Origin: an uncultured Clostridia bacterium
GTDB taxonomy: Bacteria; Bacillota; Clostridia; Christensenellales; Pumilibacteraceae
Direction: 5' to 3'
DNA: 33,157 nucleotides
NCBI GenBank assembly: GCA_947632125.1
Contig: CANRNV010000013.1
Span: 1-33,157 of the forward strand
Made by a program: the position numbers and the translations under genes. Positions 29,901 to 33,157 of the stretch are shown piece after piece (position 1 is the first letter of the stretch; each line of letters opens with the position of its first letter). The notes beneath the pieces were generated by a model. The model worked only from the letters and a program-made list of their open reading frames with translations. It was not told the DNA's origin and did no database searches.

Positions 29901-30179
29901 GCAATAAACATTGCCGTTGTCGTCGGAAGCAAGCAATCCGATCTGCGTCATACCTGTTACTTCAACGTCATAGCCCGACGTTGCAAAGTACGGGTTGAAC
30001 ACGTTGTCAAGCTCTTGTACGCTGAATCTTATAGCGCCCTCTTCGCTTTCCGCATCATAAAGATCGCCGCTCTGCGTCTGGTCGTCCGGTTTATCGGGCT
30101 TGCAACCGACCATCGAAAAGCAGCCAAAGCAAAGCGCTATCGATAATATTGCGCAAAGCAGTTTTGCCAATTTTTTCAT
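26913..30179 (-). CDS. oppA: Oligopeptide-binding lipoprotein OppA, about twice normal length
   Basis: This 1088-residue solute-binding lipoprotein has lipobox MVGC (C26). Family 5 binding-protein marks are seen at FLLKNGIRFSDGEPLTIKDV (147-166), at VLQIKVDRVDPKAL and APMHYYSNVG (about 529-558), and near the C-terminus at PDLEVRRAIMMAMD and WSSGSDPDMYQIYH. Typical members have about 500-600 residues. The excess is mainly a segment of over 300 residues (about 180-500) between the DGEPLTIKDV block and the VLQIKV block, parts of it helical (AKASVLKDVETARNMF). It should capture peptides and pass them to OppBC. The start follows AGGAGGAG. The gene is 54 bases downstream of a lipoprotein gene in the same direction, whose promoter may also serve this operon. 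Confidence 0.93.
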   Translation of the reverse strand: MKKLAKLLCAILSIALCFGCFSMVGCKPDKPDDQTQSGDLYDAESEEGAIRFSVQELDNVFNPYFATSGYDVEVTGMTQIGLLASDDNGNVYCGADEPSAALDYNQIITYNGKKYNADDPVESNRAPEITVDPSTIPANTYYTTYQFLLKNGIRFSDGEPLTIKDVVFNLYALLDPAYYGSATVYSTAIEGLAKYRTQDVTATNGGNEEANMNENIRQAAMTRLKNLRYAYYPDDDANFREIYRSSHLSSADAKASVLKDVETARNMFYDEIMSGWKAAQSELVSYKEENDKAKTNEHVAKASKEFTEVWEIFLYNYGFITVDETVVEYEEGGKKQNYTEIKTYKSDDEASSHFDKNGNPHKAGDKMIDYGDYWKWFHDDSLPIILFENYAGIGDYQTDSEGNNIIKYQKNAAGTGVEEIPGAKAPVCDIKVDEQGHADGSILKGTEGYDDLLWNSSTLLQNFYSILSGSITAGNLQDQFMGEALSASGSGSGEMAVDHIDGIKIIQLNENDTFVGKNGTHQIDETSYVLQIKVDRVDPKALSNFGVTVAPMHYYSNVGLYTKDALTQEQIESFAKSDYDDFNYPVYNNKGEEIEVEGIYDSDKPICAGLKFKSREYFDKIVKNPDILAIPVGAGMYQVADKDIMNPYYLFEGDGVDELGRDKPKLGDDGQPILKYKSQLELVKARPKFSAFVLNSSIIHLIRNPFFFTTSGEIHGDDHITARDYELNKIYNCKIKLLRYQIITSDKVLDSIINGEIDYGDPAANTANTAKIQSNKNLTAINVQNNGYGYIGINAAYVPDLEVRRAIMMAMDTSLVSAYYAGSASIITRPISTCSWASPANTANPARSKVVSNGTKYTEDVYKYIQDTATLKANIRTMIANIEVGGQKYNINKTPYERKMADGTTHKLEYTFTIAGSTDDHPAYSTMQNAANILNDCGFKITVRTDAQALSKLAAGTLTVWAAAWSSGSDPDMYQIYHMDSKATSVNNWGYPTILANKGSADYSEQYEIIEELSDLIDDARTTLNQKTRAETYLDALNLIMDLAVEYPTYQRTNNYVFRNDRIDEMTINVDATPFYGPLAQMWKLELK

Positions 30180-30233
30180 TATTTCTACTCCTCCTGTTTT
30201 TATATGATTATTGTAATTTGCTTACAATTATTT

Positions 30234-32363
30234 TCAGTTATTTTCTCCACCCTCGGAGCCGGTTTCGCTGCCCGAACCGCTCTCACTGCCCGAACCGCTT
30301 TCGCTGCCCGAACCGCTTTCGCTGCCCGAACCGCTTTCGCTGCCCGAACCGCTCTCACTGCCCGAACCGCTCTCACTGCCCGAACCGCTTGCGGATTTGG
30401 GAGCCGCCGTGCAGCTGCAACCCTCTATGGTATTGCCGCCCTTGCCGTCGCCCTGAGGTAACAGGTCGTTTGCAAACACAACCTTTATTTCGAAGTCATT
30501 TTCTTTATTTTCCGTCTTGACAAGTCTGCTACCGCCATTGCCATCCGACTCGAATATACTGTAATTGAACTTTTTATGGGACTCGGTATACTCGATCTCG
30601 ATATGTACGTTATTAAGCGTGCAGCCCGTCATCTGAGTTGCCAAGCCGCCGATATAGCACGTATCGTTGTCGGGAACGTGGATACGATTACCCCCATCGT
30701 CAAGTATGTACCCGCTTTCGTCGGTGTGAACGTTGAGCGCATCAAGGTTCAAGTTCGCGCTTATTTCGCCGCTCGTACCGTACCTGTCGCCGGGGCCGCC
30801 GTAAATCTCGTAGTTGCTTATGCCTATTATGAAGTTGGCATTGATTTTTACGTTGAGGTTCTCAATGGTAACGCCGCTAAGAGTACCGAAGAGCGCGCTG
30901 TATACGTTGGGCGAGCCGTCGCTGTGGTTTACCTGCTCGATCGTCGACGCAACGGTCAAAGTGTGATCGTTACCGAGAATGGTTATGTTGCTGATAGCAG
31001 ACTTAAATGTTCTGTTATTGACATCATCACCGTCCAAATCTTCCTCTATGTACATATCTCGTCCCGCGTCAAGCGAAGTGACAAAATCGTCATAGTCGAA
31101 TACCACATCGACGTCGCCCTCGTACTCGGTATAGTACAACACGGTAAGCAAGTTGTCGCCCACGTCGCATATGCCGACATCGGTAAGGTCGCTTTCCGGC
31201 GTAAGTTCGCCGTCGTCGAAGAACCTGATAACGGTATGCCCAATCTTGCCCTCTTCCTCGGCTAACTTTGCCTGAGCGGCGGCATATTCCTCTTCCGCTT
31301 TGATATATTCGGCATAAACGGTGCCGCTTGTGGGGCTCTTCGCATCCGTCCAAGCCTTTGTCTTTTCATCGTAGATCTCTTTCTTTTCGTCAAGATCGAC
31401 GCTTGCCACGTAATAGCCGTGATTTCGGGTGGCGTTGTATGCGTTCATCATTTCGGCTCTGCCGTAAATCTGCGTGCCGCCGCCGTTGCTTACCTCGAAC
31501 AATCTGTCCGTTTCTTTAAGTGTCAAATACGCATCGCTCTCGATCCAATTGGGGTCGGTGCTCATGGCGTTAATCAACGCGTCGTACGTGGAGCTGCTTT
31601 CCCACTCCCATTCGCCGTCTGCTTTGCCGTTCCACTTTTCGTCGGTGCCTGCCTTTACTCTGTCGGCAACGATATATTGGTTGTAGTTAGACCATACCGC
31701 GATAAGCACGATATCGGTTTTGCTGCCGTCAAGACGTTGGCTGAAATCGTACGTGGGAGCCATCTCGCCGCTTTCGGTCTTGCGGTCGTAATCGTAAAGC
31801 TTGTGCCTTATTTGTTCCTTGGTCGAAGTGGGAATGGTTTCGTTGGTCAATATGTTGATAACCTCATCGGAAGTAACCGCGCCGTCGACCGTCATAAACA
31901 CACCGCCCTCCTGAGCGCCGTATTCCGACGTGTTTTCGTAATCGAGCGAATACGTGGTTTCGTTACCGCTGGTCGTGGTTACGAGTTCCACCTCCGAAGC
32001 TTCGTCCCTTAGCTTTACCGAATAGTGATGACCAAGCTTGTTTTCACCGGATGGGTCGTAAAATTCCTTGGTTTCGTCTATCTTGCCCTCGACCCAGCCC
32101 ATAAACTTGTATCCGTTGCGAACAGGCTCGTCTATCGCGCTGCTGCTACCCGGCTGAGGAACGGTAACTCCCTCTTCGAGGAAGAAATACTTTTCGGCTT
32201 TGCTGTTGATACCGCTGCCGAAGTAACCGCCATTTGCACAATAAGTGACCATGATCGGCGTTTTTACGGGATCGACTTGACCCGTAATTTCGCAGCCGAC
32301 AAGTATGCACCCAAAAGCAAATATGATTAGCGATAAAATTAAAAGATACCTAAATTTCTTCAT
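30234..32363 (-). CDS. Surface lipoprotein with InlB-type repeat and (SGSGSE)n C-terminal tail
   Basis: This 709-residue protein starts MKKFRYLLIL with lipobox LVGC (C24). Residues about 35-95 look like a Listeria-Bacteroides (InlB B-type) repeat: MVTYCANGGYFGSG and later VRNGYKFMGWV. The middle (about 380-600) has strand-rich repeats of the kind found in right-handed beta-helix adhesins (FKSAISNITILGNDHTLTVA, LFGTLSGVTIENLNVKIN). The C-terminus is a tail of seven SGSGSE repeats from an 18-bp tandem DNA repeat. I start at 32363 (ATG, GGAG seven bases upstream); a TTG four codons earlier is less likely. It is 54 bases upstream of oppA with no terminator between. Surface adhesion or substrate capture is inferred from the repeat types only. 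Confidence 0.85.
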   Translation of the reverse strand: MKKFRYLLILSLIIFAFGCILVGCEITGQVDPVKTPIMVTYCANGGYFGSGINSKAEKYFFLEEGVTVPQPGSSSAIDEPVRNGYKFMGWVEGKIDETKEFYDPSGENKLGHHYSVKLRDEASEVELVTTTSGNETTYSLDYENTSEYGAQEGGVFMTVDGAVTSDEVINILTNETIPTSTKEQIRHKLYDYDRKTESGEMAPTYDFSQRLDGSKTDIVLIAVWSNYNQYIVADRVKAGTDEKWNGKADGEWEWESSSTYDALINAMSTDPNWIESDAYLTLKETDRLFEVSNGGGTQIYGRAEMMNAYNATRNHGYYVASVDLDEKKEIYDEKTKAWTDAKSPTSGTVYAEYIKAEEEYAAAQAKLAEEEGKIGHTVIRFFDDGELTPESDLTDVGICDVGDNLLTVLYYTEYEGDVDVVFDYDDFVTSLDAGRDMYIEEDLDGDDVNNRTFKSAISNITILGNDHTLTVASTIEQVNHSDGSPNVYSALFGTLSGVTIENLNVKINANFIIGISNYEIYGGPGDRYGTSGEISANLNLDALNVHTDESGYILDDGGNRIHVPDNDTCYIGGLATQMTGCTLNNVHIEIEYTESHKKFNYSIFESDGNGGSRLVKTENKENDFEIKVVFANDLLPQGDGKGGNTIEGCSCTAAPKSASGSGSESGSGSESGSGSESGSGSESGSGSESGSGSESGSGSETGSEGGENN
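30268..30393. repeat. 18-bp coding minisatellite, seven units
   Basis: Units starting at 30268, 30286, 30304, 30322, 30340, 30358 and 30376 share CTGCCCGAACCGCT followed by CTCA or TTCG. On the minus strand each encodes six residues of the SGSGSE tail of the lipoprotein. The period is a multiple of three, so unit gain or loss would change tail length without a frameshift. Confidence 0.95.
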
Positions 32364-32472
32364 CGTAATCTCCAAACAAAAGTTACTTTGTCAAACCCTA
32401 CCATCTTGTCGGCTGCGGAAAACTATCCATTTTTATATAAAAATATATAAAGCCACAAAATGAGGTACTTTA

Positions 32473-32501
32473 ATTATACCAAATACGGACTGTATTGTCA
32501 A
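32473..32501 (-). promoter_or_regulatory. Consensus sigma-A promoter for the lipoprotein and probably the opp operon
   Basis: TTGACA (32496-32501) and TATAAT (32473-32478) on the minus strand are separated by 17 bases, an exact consensus match. The leader is about 100 bases and contains an AT-rich hairpin (TTTATATA/TATATAAA, 32432-32451). With no terminator before oppA, this promoter could drive the genes down to oppF. Confidence 0.85.
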
Positions 32502-33157
32502 TAAATATTAAGTTAAATTTTTGTGTAATTTTTAACTATACCGAAAATTATCGAATTACCGCTTTATATGCTTGTATTTGCGGCGTTTTTACGGCAGATA
32601 AGCGCATATCGCGTATTCAAAAGTCGCAAAAAATCCCCTGTCGATATTTTATATGCCGAAAAGCAAATCGTGTCGACTTTTTTATATAATTTCTTTGTTT
32701 TCTTCGACATAATATGATTTTCACAATAAAAAAACTCTATGGCGATAACCTACCGATATATTCACAGATTTCGCAAGCGTTACTTGTTAACGCAAGCGAG
32801 GTTCGTTATTCGGGCATTGTCCGCTTATTCGGCGTTAACAGTTATTTTTACGTTTTATTTTTTATAAGGTGCAAAAGAGTGGACAAAAAGGTTTTATTTA
32901 GCGGCGAGGTTGAAAAGTACTTTTCAGCCTCGCCGCAGATAAAAGTTTTTTGCGCAACTTTTTTACAAAAAAGATGCTCACCCACAAGCGAAGCGGAGTA
33001 AATATAGAAACGACACGCACCACTCGCCCATAAAAATTTTTGCTCCACTTTTTATAAAAAGCGGAAAAAAGGTCGAAAGATAAAGCGCACTTCCCATAGG
33101 GAACAAAAAATAAAATTTTTAGAATTGTGCTTTCAAGCGATGACAAAAACTCTCGGA
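32502..33157. other. Gene-free repeat region at the right edge
   Basis: No supported gene is seen. The left part (32502-32770) is AT-rich without clear structure. The rest is copy B of the dispersed repeat, with hairpin units near 32936-32972 and 33024-33064. Short minus-strand frames here (32848-33048, 32898-33146) run through the repeat and its palindromes and are not called as genes. Confidence 0.65.
32772..33064. repeat. Dispersed intergenic repeat, copy B (about 290 bp)
   Basis: This copy aligns by eye with 10481-10755 in the same orientation. It includes GCGTTA-CTTGT-TAACGC, AACGCAAGCGAGGTTCGTTA, TATAAGGTGCAAAA and AGTGGACAAAAAGGTTTTA. At 32901-32936 it contains a 36-bp near-perfect palindrome (GCGGCGAGG with CCTCGCCGC outside, TGAAAAGT with ACTTTTCA inside, one T-G pair between). 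In copy A only the outer arms of this palindrome remain. Confidence 0.8.

Noticed and set aside
30180-30233. Terminator between the repeat-tailed lipoprotein and oppA
   Set aside because: The only structure is a 7-bp A/T-rich inverted repeat (ATTGTAA/TTACAAT, 30210-30228) without a T run, so read-through is more likely.
32848-33146. Minus-strand frames of 66 and 82 codons at the right edge
   Set aside because: They overlap the dispersed repeat and its palindromes and have no ribosome site or known family.

Overview
The window looks like chromosomal DNA of an uncultured Bacillota bacterium, probably Clostridia-like. The evidence is indirect: strong AGGAGG-type ribosome sites, many lipobox signal peptides, a SipW/TasA-type pair, BspA-like and InlB-repeat lipoproteins, sigma-A promoters of the TTGACA-17-TATAAT type and rho-independent terminators. 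Nearly all genes lie on the minus strand; only the zinc peptidase at 9553-10284 is on plus. No rRNA, tRNA, CRISPR array or riboswitch was recognised.

Layout. 1-173: start of a lipoprotein that runs out of the window. 615-2102: a hipB-hipS-hipT type split HipA toxin-antitoxin module with its own promoter and a candidate operator. 2388-3663: a SipW-type signal peptidase and a TasA-like exported protein, closed by a clear terminator. 3976-4236: a truncated adenine methyltransferase. 4657-7819: a tight operon of an unknown 216-residue protein, rarA and an iron-sulfur aldo/keto reductase. 7914-10284: divergent AAA/DUF4143 ATPase and YugP-like zinc peptidase around a 33-bp tandem repeat. 10285-10839: repeats and hairpins, then a lone tyrosine recombinase (10840-11751). 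11994-15740: a large Cys-rich, LRR_5 lipoprotein. 15936-17656: a methyltransferase and ATP-grasp ligase overlapping by one base. 17830-19529: asnS and a small membrane protein. 19620-20515: a degenerate tandem array. 20558-32363: a large lipoprotein followed by a complete oligopeptide ABC transporter operon, oppA-B-C-X-D-F. 32502-33157: non-coding repeat DNA.

The most unusual coding system is the opp operon. OppA is about twice the usual length, and OppA, OppB, OppC and OppD each carry a large insertion at a defined place. Between oppC and oppD sits an unrecognised polytopic membrane protein built of three tandem four-helix units. The enlarged parts of A, B and C would all face outside the cell, suggesting co-evolution, with the lipoprotein encoded 54 bases upstream of oppA as a possible partner.

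The most unusual non-coding signals are three. The first is a hairpin element at the 3' ends of genes whose stem varies while its flank CAAAAACTTTT is kept, always in the same polarity to the gene. The second is a roughly 280-bp dispersed repeat at 10481 and 32772, the second copy holding a 36-bp palindrome. The third is the roughly 0.9-kb array of diverged units with AAACGTTT-type cores. All functional readings are from sequence alone, without database searches.
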